A program made the translations under genes and the position numbers. A stretch of 64,000 nucleotides of DNA from Qipengyuania atrilutea (lineage in GTDB: Bacteria > Pseudomonadota > Alphaproteobacteria > Sphingomonadales > Sphingomonadaceae), in the NCBI RefSeq assembly GCF_013370205.1, contig NZ_JABWGV010000004.1, forward strand, positions 62,001-126,000. The letters are read 5' to 3'. The notes under the pieces are model-generated. The model saw only the letters and a program-made list of their open reading frames with translations. It did no database searches and was not told the DNA's origin. Of this stretch, positions 26,228 to 35,046 are shown piece after piece (position 1 is the stretch's first letter; every line of letters begins with the position of its first letter).

Positions 26228-28816
26228 TCACGCTCCCGGAAACAGGCGGACGACCAGCGCGATAGCAAGGCCTTGCAGGGCCGCATAGCCGATGAAGCGG
26301 ACCACGACGTCGAGCGTGACGCTGGCCGGTGCGACCAGCAGCCCCTTGCCGCTCCGGTAGCCAAGATAGAGCGCCATGATCACGGCAACCGCGACGACGC
26401 AGGTCTGGAACGAGAGCAGCGCGAACACCGTAGCTCCCTGTCCGGAGGCGTCCGGTTCGAGGCCGGCGGCGGTCCATCCCGTCCAGTCCCACCAGATCGC
26501 TGCGCAAAGCAGCGCCGCACCTATTGCCCCCATGAGCCATGGCCCCTGACCGGGAAACGTCTTCTCGGGCTTGGATGCGAGAATGCGCCGCGACAGCCAC
26601 ACCGAACCCAACGCAAGAAGCAGCAGAGCGGCAATCCCGCCGGTCTGCAAAAGCGGGGGCGGAGCGATCCAGAACGACGGGTTAATGCCGTAAAGGTAGA
26701 GATAGCTGAAGATGCCCATGAACACGATCATGCCCATCACGACGATGAGGGTGTTCAGCGCCCACCAGCCGTGGCTGGACGGACCGGTAATGGCGATCGG
26801 AACGACGATGCCGCCGCCGATGTCCGCCGTGTCCTGCTTGATCGGTCGGTCGGTTTCCCACAGCCAGCGCAGAACGCATCCAACCGCGACCACGCCGCTG
26901 AAAGCGGAAAAGGCATAGGCCTGAACCGTCAGTGCGAGGAAGAAGGCGGCGGTGAAGACCGCTGCGCTGACGGGCCAGGGCGACGGGCCGGGCATGAGCT
27001 GAAGATATTGCGGCTCTGCGTTGATCGGGCTGGTGATGATCGTTTCGCGCAGGCCGGTCGCGCTGTTGGGCAGGAAGTAGCGCCCCGCCGCCACGTCGTC
27101 GCAAATATTCGGATCGTCCCACAGCGGCTCGCGGCTTTTTACGAGCGGGATCGAACGGGTCGAGTACATGCCCGTAGGCAGCCATTCGAGCGTACCGCCG
27201 CCGTAGATATTGCCTGCATCGTCGCTGGTGGTGAAGCGGAAGCTTCGGGCCAGGTCGACGAGGAAGACGACCACGCCCGCCGCGATAATGAATGCGCCGA
27301 TCGTCGAGATCAGGTTGAGCAGATCCAGGCCGCGGTCGGGCAGATAGGTATAGACCCTCCGCGGCATGCCCATGAAGCCGGTCAGGTGCATCGGCAGGAA
27401 CGTGACATGCAGGCCGGTGAACATCAGCCAGAAGACCCATTTCCCGAGCCTCTCCGACAGCGCGTTCGTCGACGTCATTCCGACCCAGTAATAGAACGCC
27501 GCGAACATCGGGAACACCATTCCGCCGAGCAGGACATAATGGAGATGTGCGACGATGAAATAGGTGTCGTGCGCCTGCCAGTCGAACGGCACCATCCCGA
27601 CCATGACGCCGGTCAGCCCGCCCATCACGAAGATCACGATGCTGCCGACGACGAACAGCGCAGGCGTCGACCACCTGATCTTTCCGGCTGCCAGCGTCGC
27701 GATCCAGCAAAAGACCTGAATTCCTGCCGGCAGGCTTACCGCCATGCTCGCGGCGCTGAAGTAGCCAGTGGAAACGCGCGGCATCCCGGTTGCGAACATG
27801 TGGTGCGCCCACACACCGAAACTGATGAAGCCGGTCGCGACGAGCGCCAGCACGTTGAGGCGGTAGCCAACGAGTTCGGTGCGCGCGATCGTCGCCACCA
27901 TCATGCTCATCAGCCCTGCGGCGGGCAGGAAGATGATGTAGACTTCCGGATGGCCGAAGAACCAGAACAGGTGCTGCCATAGAAGCGGGTCGCCGCCGCG
28001 GGTCGGATCGAAGAACGGCCAGTTGAACGCGCGCTCCAGTTCCAGCAGCAATGTGCCAAGGATGACGCTAGGGAAGGCGATGACGATCATCACCGCGAAC
28101 ACCAGCATGGCCCAGGCGAACATCGGCATCCGGTCGAGCGTCATGCCCGGCGCGCGGGTGCGCAGGACGCCGACGATTATCTCGATGGCGCCGGCAATCG
28201 CACTGATCTCGATAAAACCGATCCCGAGCAGCCAGAAATCGGTGTTAATCTCCGGACTGTAGGCGATGGAGGTCAGCGGCGGATACATGAACCAACCGCC
28301 ATCGGGCGCCAGGCCGACGAAAATGCTGGCGAAGAAGCACAGCCCGCCCACGAAATAGGCCCAGAAGGCATAGGCGGAGAGGCGCGGAAACGGCAGATCG
28401 CGGGCCGCCAGCATCTGCGGCAGCAGCATGATCCCGATCGCCTCGACCATGGGTACGGCGAACAGGAACATCATCACCGTGCCGTGCATGGTGAAGAACT
28501 GGTTGTAGGTCTCCTGCGGCAGGAAGTCCTGCAGAGGGGCGGCGAGTTGCACGCGCATGCCGAGCGCGAGGATACCCGCGAGCAGGAAGAACAGGAACGC
28601 GGTCGCGACGTAGAAGAAGCCGATGTAGTTGTTGTTGACGACCGTCAGCAGGCCCCAGCCCTTGGGGTTGTCCCAGATCCTCTCGAGCTCCTCGACCTCA
28701 CCTTCCGGGCGGGGCCGGTGGGTCGGGAACAGGCGGTAGAGTTCGTGGTCGAAGCCGGTTTCGGACGTGCGTCCTTCCATCGCGTCGCGCGTTTTGTCCA
28801 GCGGGCGGCTGCTCAT
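26228..28816 (-). CDS. ctaD: Cytochrome c oxidase, fused subunits I and III (caa3 type)
   Basis: An 862-residue heme-copper oxidase in the inner membrane that reduces O2 to water and pumps protons. The subunit I part (about 50-560) has His111 for heme a, Trp280/His282 leading to GHPEVY at 288-293 (CuB His and cross-linked Tyr; Glu291 marks the A1 D-channel), CuB His338-His339, heme a3 His424 and heme a His426. The C-terminal 300 residues correspond to subunit III. Such I/III fusions occur in caa3 oxidases. It overlaps coxB by ATGA. Confidence 0.95.
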   Translation of the reverse strand: MSSRPLDKTRDAMEGRTSETGFDHELYRLFPTHRPRPEGEVEELERIWDNPKGWGLLTVVNNNYIGFFYVATAFLFFLLAGILALGMRVQLAAPLQDFLPQETYNQFFTMHGTVMMFLFAVPMVEAIGIMLLPQMLAARDLPFPRLSAYAFWAYFVGGLCFFASIFVGLAPDGGWFMYPPLTSIAYSPEINTDFWLLGIGFIEISAIAGAIEIIVGVLRTRAPGMTLDRMPMFAWAMLVFAVMIVIAFPSVILGTLLLELERAFNWPFFDPTRGGDPLLWQHLFWFFGHPEVYIIFLPAAGLMSMMVATIARTELVGYRLNVLALVATGFISFGVWAHHMFATGMPRVSTGYFSAASMAVSLPAGIQVFCWIATLAAGKIRWSTPALFVVGSIVIFVMGGLTGVMVGMVPFDWQAHDTYFIVAHLHYVLLGGMVFPMFAAFYYWVGMTSTNALSERLGKWVFWLMFTGLHVTFLPMHLTGFMGMPRRVYTYLPDRGLDLLNLISTIGAFIIAAGVVVFLVDLARSFRFTTSDDAGNIYGGGTLEWLPTGMYSTRSIPLVKSREPLWDDPNICDDVAAGRYFLPNSATGLRETIITSPINAEPQYLQLMPGPSPWPVSAAVFTAAFFLALTVQAYAFSAFSGVVAVGCVLRWLWETDRPIKQDTADIGGGIVVPIAITGPSSHGWWALNTLIVVMGMIVFMGIFSYLYLYGINPSFWIAPPPLLQTGGIAALLLLALGSVWLSRRILASKPEKTFPGQGPWLMGAIGAALLCAAIWWDWTGWTAAGLEPDASGQGATVFALLSFQTCVVAVAVIMALYLGYRSGKGLLVAPASVTLDVVVRFIGYAALQGLAIALVVRLFPGA

Positions 28817-29838
28817 CGCTGCTGCTCGAGCCAGATCGCGATGGCTTCGAGCTCTTCGGCCGAAAGCATGTCGTAGCTCGGCATGCGGTTACCCGGCTTG
28901 ATCGCCTGGCTGTTGCCGATCCATCCGATCATCGTGCCGCGATTGTTGGGCAGAATGCCTGCGCCCAGCGTCAAGCGGCTGCCGACATGCGAGAGATCGG
29001 GGCCGACGAGGCCGTTCGCTTCCGTTCCTTCGACGCGGTGGCAAGCCGCGCAGCCGCTGTCCATGAACAGCTGCCGCCCGGCCAGGTTCGTCCCGCCGGT
29101 TTGCTCGACTGCGGGCAGGATAGCCGGAACCTCGCCCGGAACGTCCTGGTCCGCCGCTACCGGTCGCGCAGTCCTGCGTCCGGCAAGCCAAGCGTTCCAG
29201 TCCGCAGGTTCGTGGGCAACTGCGACGAAGCCCATCAAGGCGTGCGGCCCGCCGCAATATTCGGCGCATACGCCGCCGTATCGGCCGGGGCTGTCCGCCT
29301 GTATCACGAGCTCGTTCGTGCGGCCCGGGATCATGTCCTCCTTGCCCGAAAGGTTCGGCACCCAGAAGCTGTGAATGACGTCTTCGCTGAAAAGCTCGAC
29401 CACTACCGGCCGGCCTACCGGCACATGAAGCTCGTTCGCATCGCGCATGACGACGTCGCCGTCTTCGTCCAGATATTCGACCCCGAACCACCACATATAG
29501 CCGGTGACGCGGACCCGCATCGCGTCTTCGGGCACGGGCTCGGTCAGGGACGCGGTGAGCGTCAGACCCCAGACCAGCAGGCCGGTCAACACGACGCCCG
29601 GAAAGGCGATGCCGCCGATCCAGACCGCCTTCTCGCCGCCGAGCCTCGCGCGCCAGCGCTCCGGCCCCTTGATGGCGACGTAAAGCGCAGCCACGACGAT
29701 CCCCGTGACGACTACTCCCATACCGATCAGCGCCCAAGCAAGGACCACCACGCTATCGGCGTAAGGTCCCGCCGGATCGAGAACCGGCGGCGGCCAGCCC
29801 CACCACGCGTCGAAAATATCGGAAGCAGGATTACTCAT
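28813..29838 (-). CDS. coxB: Cytochrome c oxidase subunit II with C-terminal cytochrome c domain
   Basis: A 341-residue subunit II. Two N-terminal membrane helices precede a cupredoxin with the CuA ligands in IHSFWVPNLSGK and CAEYCGGPHALM, and then a class I cytochrome c domain with CAACH and a distal Met in NRMPSYDM. This fusion defines caa3 oxidases and lets the enzyme receive electrons through its own heme c. ATG at 29838 overlaps the stop of the upstream cytochrome; an in-frame ATG lies four codons earlier at 29850. Confidence 0.94.
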   Translation of the reverse strand: MSNPASDIFDAWWGWPPPVLDPAGPYADSVVVLAWALIGMGVVVTGIVVAALYVAIKGPERWRARLGGEKAVWIGGIAFPGVVLTGLLVWGLTLTASLTEPVPEDAMRVRVTGYMWWFGVEYLDEDGDVVMRDANELHVPVGRPVVVELFSEDVIHSFWVPNLSGKEDMIPGRTNELVIQADSPGRYGGVCAEYCGGPHALMGFVAVAHEPADWNAWLAGRRTARPVAADQDVPGEVPAILPAVEQTGGTNLAGRQLFMDSGCAACHRVEGTEANGLVGPDLSHVGSRLTLGAGILPNNRGTMIGWIGNSQAIKPGNRMPSYDMLSAEELEAIAIWLEQQR

Positions 29839-30220
29839 CGTCGAGACCATAGAGATAAGCCGCTACATCGCGAGATTCTTCTTCGGTCAGCGGCATGGCG
29901 GGCATGGTGGAACCGGGCTTGGCGGCAGGCGCGTTGCGAACGAACAAGGCGAGATTTTCCGGCGTGTTGGGCAGCGCCGCGGCAATGAGGCCCGCATTGT
30001 TGAACCCTTCGAGCGAGGGACCGATCTGTCCCCGCGGCCAATCGATACCGGGTATTTCGTGGCAGGCGGCGCAGCCGGTCCGTTCGATCGCTGCAAGCCC
30101 GCGCTTCGTATCCTCCGGGTCCGGAACGTAGCGCGCGCCCGGCGGCTCCTTGCAAGCTGTCAGCGCCAGGCACAGCAAGGCCGCCGCGGCAAGCCGCGGT
30201 CGGTACTGCAACGTGTTCAT
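29831..30220 (-). CDS. Lipoprotein cytochrome c (class I)
   Basis: A 129-residue monoheme cytochrome c. The signal peptide ends in lipobox LTAC, so it should be lipid-anchored on the periplasmic side. Heme attachment is CAACH, and the distal ligand is probably the Met in STMPAMPLTEEE. ATG at 30220 is chosen because it starts the signal peptide (MNTLQYRPRLAAAALL) after GGGGGAA. It is the first gene of the caa3 operon, just upstream of coxB, and is likely an electron donor to subunit II. Confidence 0.9.
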   Translation of the reverse strand: MNTLQYRPRLAAAALLCLALTACKEPPGARYVPDPEDTKRGLAAIERTGCAACHEIPGIDWPRGQIGPSLEGFNNAGLIAAALPNTPENLALFVRNAPAAKPGSTMPAMPLTEEESRDVAAYLYGLDDE

Positions 30221-30224
30221 GGCC

Positions 30225-30270
30225 GTTCCCCCACGCAAGCGGGAACCGCCATGGCAGCGCGACTGTTCCC
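30225..30270. promoter_or_regulatory. Triple GTTCCC/GGGAAC inverted repeats between divergent cytochrome genes
   Basis: GTTCCC (30225-30230), GGGAAC (30241-30246) and GTTCCC (30265-30270) lie in the 56-base gap between the oxidase operon and the c4-type gene. The outer pair with the middle arm makes two overlapping inverted repeats. GGAAC-N17-GGTT on the minus strand (30269 to 30244) resembles an EcfG promoter 24 bases before the cytochrome start. The plus-strand equivalent is too close to its start codon. An operator is equally possible. Confidence 0.35.
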
Positions 30271-30276
30271 GAAGCA

Positions 30277-31002
30277 ATGCGCAAACCGCCTGCGATTCTT
30301 GCAAGCCTTTCTCTCGTGGCTGCCCTTCCCGCCTGCACCGAAGCGGAACCGACTACCGGCAGGTACGAGATGTCGGGCGAAATCATCGCGCTCAGCGGCG
30401 GGGATGCCGGCGCGCGCGGCGCTTGCGTGACCTGTCACGGGCTGAACGGCCAGGGGAACGGCAACCGCGTCCCGCGGCTTGCCGGGCTCGATCCGGGATA
30501 TCACCTGCGGCAACTCGAATACTTCGCCGAAGGCCAGCGCCGCCATCCGCAGATGACCTGGATCGCCGATCATCTCGACTGGCCGGCGCGCGAGAAGGTG
30601 GCGAACTATTACGCGCAGCTCCCCGTCCCCGAAGGTGCAGCCAGTACGCCGAGCGCGGAGGACTGCGCCGCTGCGCAGCTCTACCAGAGCGGCGATCCTT
30701 CGCGCGGCCTTCCCTCCTGCGCGAGTTGCCACGGCCCGGACGGCGCCGGTGTCGGACAGGGCAATCCGCCCCTCGCCGCCCAACCGGCGCACTACCTCGA
30801 AGCGCAATTGAAGGCCTGGGATGCGGGCGAGCGATATGGCGATCCGAACAACACGATGACGCGCATCAGCCAGCTTCTGACGGAGCAGGAGATGGCTCGC
30901 CTGGCCGGCTATAGTTCGGCCCTCCCGGGTGCCAGTGGGTATCCGGCACCTCCGGCAACATGCCCTCTAGAACGTCGTCCCGGTCCCAGAAGTGGTGCTT
31001 GA
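30277..31002 (+). CDS. Diheme cytochrome c4-type protein
   Basis: A 241-residue periplasmic cytochrome with two heme sites, CVTCHGLNGQGNG and CASCHGPDGAGVG, and a lipobox-like LPAC near residue 20. This is the c4 arrangement that commonly feeds terminal oxidases. It is divergent from the caa3 operon. The last ~45 codons overlap the 3' end of the b561 gene on the other strand by 137 bases. The c4 homology appears to end at about LTEQEMARLAGYSSAL, so the final ~25 residues are probably non-conserved. Confidence 0.88.
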   Translation: MRKPPAILASLSLVAALPACTEAEPTTGRYEMSGEIIALSGGDAGARGACVTCHGLNGQGNGNRVPRLAGLDPGYHLRQLEYFAEGQRRHPQMTWIADHLDWPAREKVANYYAQLPVPEGAASTPSAEDCAAAQLYQSGDPSRGLPSCASCHGPDGAGVGQGNPPLAAQPAHYLEAQLKAWDAGERYGDPNNTMTRISQLLTEQEMARLAGYSSALPGASGYPAPPATCPLERRPGPRSGA

Positions 31003-31546
31003 TCGCCGCGAACGCATGCGCCGGGATCAGCAGGGTCAACAGGACGACGCAGGTCACGTGTACGTCCATTGCGGTTTCCAGCACCCAGAACTGCAGCTCA
31101 GGCGAGAAGTCCTGGAACGGCATCGCGGGTACAGGAACGATCCCGGCGAGATACAGGTCTCTGGCGGGATAGATCGCCGACCACATCGCCCAGCCCGAAA
31201 GCGGCAGAAGCGTGAAGAACAGGTAGAAGATCGCGTGGATCGTATGCGCCACCGCGGAGCGCCAGCCCTGGTTGTCGGCATCGTTGATCGGACCGGGCAC
31301 GATCAGGCGCCATAACAGCCGCAACGCTCCGAGCAGCAGCAGCGTCAGCCCAATCTCGGAATGGAGCTGGTAGGCTTCGAGCTTCTCAGCACCGACGAGA
31401 TACCGCTGCATCGCCCAGCCGGTGAACAATTGCCACGTGACGAGCGCCGCCATGATCCAATGGAACGCCACTCCGACAGGCGTGTACTTGCCCCGTTCGC
31501 GGTAGCTGACGGACCATTCCTGCCACTGCTGGACCCAAGGCTTCAT
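30866..31546 (-). CDS. Cytochrome b561-family membrane protein
   Basis: A 226-residue four-helix b-type cytochrome. Likely heme His ligands are in AFHWIMAALV, YQLHSEIGLTLL, VAHTIHAIFYLFF and VHVTCVVLLTLLIPAHAFAAIKHHFWDRDDVL. Members carry electrons within the membrane, often between quinol and periplasmic cytochromes. ATG at 31546 overlaps the ctaG stop (ATGA). Its presence in the oxidase island suggests an extra electron entry route; this is inference. The C-terminal Pro/Ser-rich tail overlaps the c4 gene. Confidence 0.88.
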   Translation of the reverse strand: MKPWVQQWQEWSVSYRERGKYTPVGVAFHWIMAALVTWQLFTGWAMQRYLVGAEKLEAYQLHSEIGLTLLLLGALRLLWRLIVPGPINDADNQGWRSAVAHTIHAIFYLFFTLLPLSGWAMWSAIYPARDLYLAGIVPVPAMPFQDFSPELQFWVLETAMDVHVTCVVLLTLLIPAHAFAAIKHHFWDRDDVLEGMLPEVPDTHWHPGGPNYSRPGEPSPAPSEAG

Positions 31547-32280
31547 CGGGCGAGCGCAGGCTGCATGGAGCGGTAGAGAATGGCGAGCGCGACCAGCAGG
31601 TAGGCAGCCGAAGCCGGTGCCCACATGATCAGCCCGGCAATCTGCTGATCCTCCAGCGGCGTCCATCCCCACGCCTGCGTCGTCAGGTTATGCGGCGCGT
31701 AGAAGGCCCGCCCCGCAAACGTCAGCAGCGCACCGAGCGCGCCCATCTGCACCATCGTGGCGAGGCTCATCGCGACGGCCGCCGGGGCCTCTGCGCGGCG
31801 CAACGCGGCCCACCACAGGGCCGCCGTGGCGATCAGGCTCGCCTGCATGATCCAGAAGACGATATCGCTGGACAGTGCCGCCGCATAGGCCGGGGGCGCA
31901 TGCCAGAACCAGAAAACCACCGCCTGCAAAGCCGTCAGGACCGGAAAGGAACAACGCTCCGCAAGCCGTTCGAGATCGGACGCGCGCACCAATAGCGGCG
32001 CCAAGACGAGAGCGAGGGCAACGTGATGAAGCGCGCGGACCGTGAAAAGCGCCGACCCCATGGCGCATAGCGGAGAAACATAGAGCACAAGGAAAACTGC
32101 CGCGGCCATCAAGCTGGACCGCGTTCTAGCCGGGTCGGTCCGCACCGCGAAAACCACTGCCGCGCTCACCAAGGCAAGCAGTACGACATCGACATTCCAT
32201 GCGCCGAGCCAGCCCGTCGGTTCAGGCGCAGTCCCGCAGTAGGGTATCCATGTCGCAGCAGGGAATGCCGAACCTGTCAT
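31543..32280 (-). CDS. ctaG: Cytochrome c oxidase assembly protein, caa3_CtaG family
   Basis: A 245-residue protein with about seven membrane segments of the Bacillus-type CtaG family, needed for caa3 oxidase assembly, and unrelated to Cox11. Features are WIPYCGTAPEP at the N-terminus, VRALHHVALALVLAPLL, FWHAPPAYAAAL and FAGRAFYAPHNLTTQAWGWTPLEDQQIAGLIMW. ATG at 32280 (MTGSAFPAATW) is chosen; the upstream open frame lacks similarity. It heads a two-gene unit with the b561 gene. The 115 bases before it show no clear promoter. Confidence 0.88.
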   Translation of the reverse strand: MTGSAFPAATWIPYCGTAPEPTGWLGAWNVDVVLLALVSAAVVFAVRTDPARTRSSLMAAAVFLVLYVSPLCAMGSALFTVRALHHVALALVLAPLLVRASDLERLAERCSFPVLTALQAVVFWFWHAPPAYAAALSSDIVFWIMQASLIATAALWWAALRRAEAPAAVAMSLATMVQMGALGALLTFAGRAFYAPHNLTTQAWGWTPLEDQQIAGLIMWAPASAAYLLVALAILYRSMQPALAR

Positions 32281-32395
32281 CCTTCTATTCTTTCCATCCT
32301 TCGTATCGAAAAACAACGCCTGCCATAAAAAGCGGCCCGCACCGCCGTTGTTTCCAAAGTCTAACAAAGAGCAGGACGCAAACCTCTTTTTTCCT

Positions 32396-33460
32396 TCAGG
32401 CGCCGATCTCAGCGGCCGGTACGATATGTTCGGCCAGCAGCCTCCGCAGTGCATCGACGTGGCCGGAACCCCGCTCCACATCGGTCGCGGACGTCATCAC
32501 AACCGTCAGTTCCAGCTCCGGCACGATGTAAATCATCTGCCCGCCGTAACCCCACGCGTAGTAGAGCGGATGACCGCTTACCTCCGAAATGAACCAGCCG
32601 TAGCCGTATTGCTCGCCGCTCCACGGCGAAGTGGTCTGCGGCTGCCAGCTCCGCTCGATCCATTGCTCCGGCAGCACGCGCTCGCCGCCGAACGTGCCGC
32701 CCTGGCGGTAAAGCTCGCCGAACTTCGCCATGGCGCGCGGGCTCATCGCCATCTGGTTGCCGCCGAGGTAATACCCCTGCGGATCGCGCTCCCACTGCGG
32801 GATCGCGATATCGAGCGGATCTGCCAGCCATTGCTGTGCCAGCCGCCACGTCGACTCGCCGGACGCTTCGGTCAGCATCGCGGAAAGTAAGTGAGTGCTG
32901 CCGGTCGAATAGAGCATCGCGCCGCCGGGCTCTTCCACGAAAGGGCGCGAAAGGGCGTAGCGGACCCAGTTCGGGCTCGACACCCAGCGCCCGTAATTGC
33001 CGCCGGACGTGCGCTCTAGCCCGGCCTGCATCGACAGGAGATTGCCGACCGTCACCTCGCGCAGCCGGGGATCGGGATCGCGCGGTGCGTAGCGATCGAG
33101 TTCGCTGAGGACGGACTGGTCGACACCCTCCAGAATGCCGCGCTCGATAGCAATGCCGACCAGTGCCGAAATGACGGATTTGGAAGCGGACTTAATGTTT
33201 ACCGTCCAGTCTAGGTCAGGCCCGCCGTTGAATCGCCGCGCGACAAGTTCCTCCCCGCCGCGCATCACGATCAGTGAGCGCAGGTTCGGAAGTTCTTCTG
33301 CACGCTCCAGCGCGCGTTCCAGTTGCGCTGGGTCGAGCCCGCTCGTCGCAGACGCCGTATCCCGCTTCTCGGCGGGCGCGGTTTGCGCGGTATTCCGCGC
33401 TTCCCCGCAGCCCGATGCGGCCAGTAGGATTGCGGCTAAAGCAACGTTAGCAATGCGCAT
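32396..33460 (-). CDS. Serine hydrolase (class C beta-lactamase/esterase family) lipoprotein
   Basis: A 354-residue penicillin-binding-like hydrolase. The signal ends in lipobox AASGC. Active-site motifs are SASK (SxxK nucleophile), YSTGS in place of YxN, and WGYGGQ in place of KTG/HxG. These fit the esterase / 6-aminohexanoate-dimer hydrolase branch rather than a true AmpC. Start at ATG 33460 is chosen over an upstream TTG at 33496 because it begins the signal peptide MRIANVALAAILLAA. The substrate is unknown. Confidence 0.88.
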   Translation of the reverse strand: MRIANVALAAILLAASGCGEARNTAQTAPAEKRDTASATSGLDPAQLERALERAEELPNLRSLIVMRGGEELVARRFNGGPDLDWTVNIKSASKSVISALVGIAIERGILEGVDQSVLSELDRYAPRDPDPRLREVTVGNLLSMQAGLERTSGGNYGRWVSSPNWVRYALSRPFVEEPGGAMLYSTGSTHLLSAMLTEASGESTWRLAQQWLADPLDIAIPQWERDPQGYYLGGNQMAMSPRAMAKFGELYRQGGTFGGERVLPEQWIERSWQPQTTSPWSGEQYGYGWFISEVSGHPLYYAWGYGGQMIYIVPELELTVVMTSATDVERGSGHVDALRRLLAEHIVPAAEIGA

Positions 33461-33492
33461 CGATCGACCGGCGAAATGGCTGACTGTTCGCT

Positions 33493-34041
33493 TCAATCGA
33501 CAAGAACGGTATCGACCGCGTGTACGACGCCGTTCTCGCCCTCGATGTCAGCCTCGACAATTCTGGCGCGGGTGCCGGACGGGCCGGTGACGAACATCTG
33601 ACCGTTCTCGTTCGTGATGGTCAGCGTTTCGCCCGACAGCGTTTGGAGCTTTGTTTCGCCTTGCGGGATGTCGCTTGAAAGATAGGTTCGGGGAACAGCG
33701 TGCCGCCTTAGGAGATCGGCAAGCTGTTCGCGGTCTTGCCGGATCTGATCGAACCCCTCGACGGCTCCGAAAGCTTCGTCGATCGGCGCGAAAATGGTAA
33801 CCTGTTCGGCGTTGGCGAGCGTTTCGCCAACCCCTGCGGAAACCGCCGCCTCGAGGAAGGTATCGACGTTCCCGTTGGCGCTTGCCACCTCGACGACATC
33901 GACGCTCGACGGGGTCATGTCGCCGTTTGCCTGTCCGGACTGTGCCTGGTTAACCGGTTCCTGCTGAATGTCGTCGGTTTCCGCCTGGGAGCACGCGGCA
34001 AGCGCGAGGGCAGCGAAAGGGGCGATAAGGTAACGGGTCAT
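33493..34041 (-). CDS. Fasciclin (FAS1) domain lipoprotein
   Basis: A 182-residue lipoprotein: a signal with lipobox LAAC, a Gln/Asp-rich linker, then one FAS1 domain. Typical FAS1 stretches are TIFAPIDEAFGAV, LADLLRRHAV and the ending GVVHAVDTVLVD. FAS1 domains mediate adhesion. ATG at 34041 (MTRYLIAPFAALALAAC) gives the signal peptide. Next to a lipoprotein hydrolase, it is likely a surface or periplasmic protein. Confidence 0.92.
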   Translation of the reverse strand: MTRYLIAPFAALALAACSQAETDDIQQEPVNQAQSGQANGDMTPSSVDVVEVASANGNVDTFLEAAVSAGVGETLANAEQVTIFAPIDEAFGAVEGFDQIRQDREQLADLLRRHAVPRTYLSSDIPQGETKLQTLSGETLTITNENGQMFVTGPSGTRARIVEADIEGENGVVHAVDTVLVD

Positions 34042-34102
34042 GACTTTGTCCTCGACTATGGCTTCGATAGCTTTCGGTATATGGAGATGGCCGCGCTTGC
34101 AC

Positions 34103-34957
34103 TCACGGTTGTGGTAGTGCGGTTTCGTCTGGCGGAGCATTCAGGTCGAGCGAGTTCACCTCGTCCGTATGCACCTCGAACTTGGTCAGGCGCGCTTCTC
34201 CGAAGGCTGTCGTAATAGCGGTGTCGGTCGCATCGCGGCCCCTCGCCATCACTATCCGGGCAATGCGCGGCGTGTTGTGGCGCGCGTCGAAAGTGTACCA
34301 GCGCCCGCCGATATAGGCTTCGAACCATGCGGAAAAATCCATCGGCGCGTCGATCGGTTCGATGCCGATATCGCCGAGATAGCCGGTGCAGTACCGTGCC
34401 GGAATGTTGACCGCGCGGCATAGCGTGATCGCGAGGTGCGCGAAATCGCGGCACACGCCGAACCGCTCGTCGAATGCGCTCCTTGCGGTCCGCTCGCAGC
34501 TTGCCTTCTGGTAGTCGAATTCAAGCCGCTCGTGAGCGGCATCGACGATTGCCTGCACGCGGCTCCATCCGGTGTCGTGGCCGGCGATGATGTCCCAGCC
34601 CTCGTCGCCCAGCTTGCTGACTTCGCAGTAGCGCGAACTCATCAGGTAATGGAGAACCTCGTCTGGGAGATCCTGGACGCGGTGCTGCTGCGCCGAAGGT
34701 TCGACCGGATCGGGTTTGCCGCTGTCCTCGATGATGAAGTCGCTCGAAAGCGTGATGCCGCCTTTGGGTACGACGAAGCGGCTGCATATATTACCGTAAA
34801 AGTCGCGGTACTGGCTTACCTCGACGGAAGGTTCGGTGTTCAGGACTTCAGGGGTTCTCAGATCGGCCTGTCGGTCCGGGTGCACGTTAAGCAGCGCAAG
34901 GACCGGAACTTCCCGATCGGTCTCGAACGCTATCTCGAAGCCGGTTCTGATCAGCAT
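34103..34957 (-). CDS. Transglutaminase-like family protein
   Basis: A 284-residue transglutaminase-superfamily protein, probably a cysteine peptidase or amidase. The triad appears as Cys in RFGVCRDFAHLAI, His in the following segment and Asp in WYTFDARHNTPRI. The N-terminal half is the beta-sandwich domain usual for this bacterial group. There is no signal peptide. It is divergent from the N-formylglutamate amidohydrolase gene across 89 bases. Confidence 0.9.
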   Translation of the reverse strand: MLIRTGFEIAFETDREVPVLALLNVHPDRQADLRTPEVLNTEPSVEVSQYRDFYGNICSRFVVPKGGITLSSDFIIEDSGKPDPVEPSAQQHRVQDLPDEVLHYLMSSRYCEVSKLGDEGWDIIAGHDTGWSRVQAIVDAAHERLEFDYQKASCERTARSAFDERFGVCRDFAHLAITLCRAVNIPARYCTGYLGDIGIEPIDAPMDFSAWFEAYIGGRWYTFDARHNTPRIARIVMARGRDATDTAITTAFGEARLTKFEVHTDEVNSLDLNAPPDETALPQP

Positions 34958-35046
34958 GAAGCGCTATCCGTGAGATCGTGGGCAGTGCTGGCAATTAATG
35001 TCGGCATGGGTGGTCCGCGAGGATGAATGCTGCAAGAACGTAACGA

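Noticed and set aside
26223-26600. Longer form of the small membrane protein gene starting at 26600
   Set aside because: It would overlap the 3' end of the fused oxidase gene on the same strand; ATG 26222 fits a 5-base intergenic junction.
26174-27982. 602-codon plus-strand open frame opposite the oxidase gene
   Set aside because: A shadow of high-GC codon bias; composition is charged and low-complexity, while the minus strand encodes full oxidase motifs.
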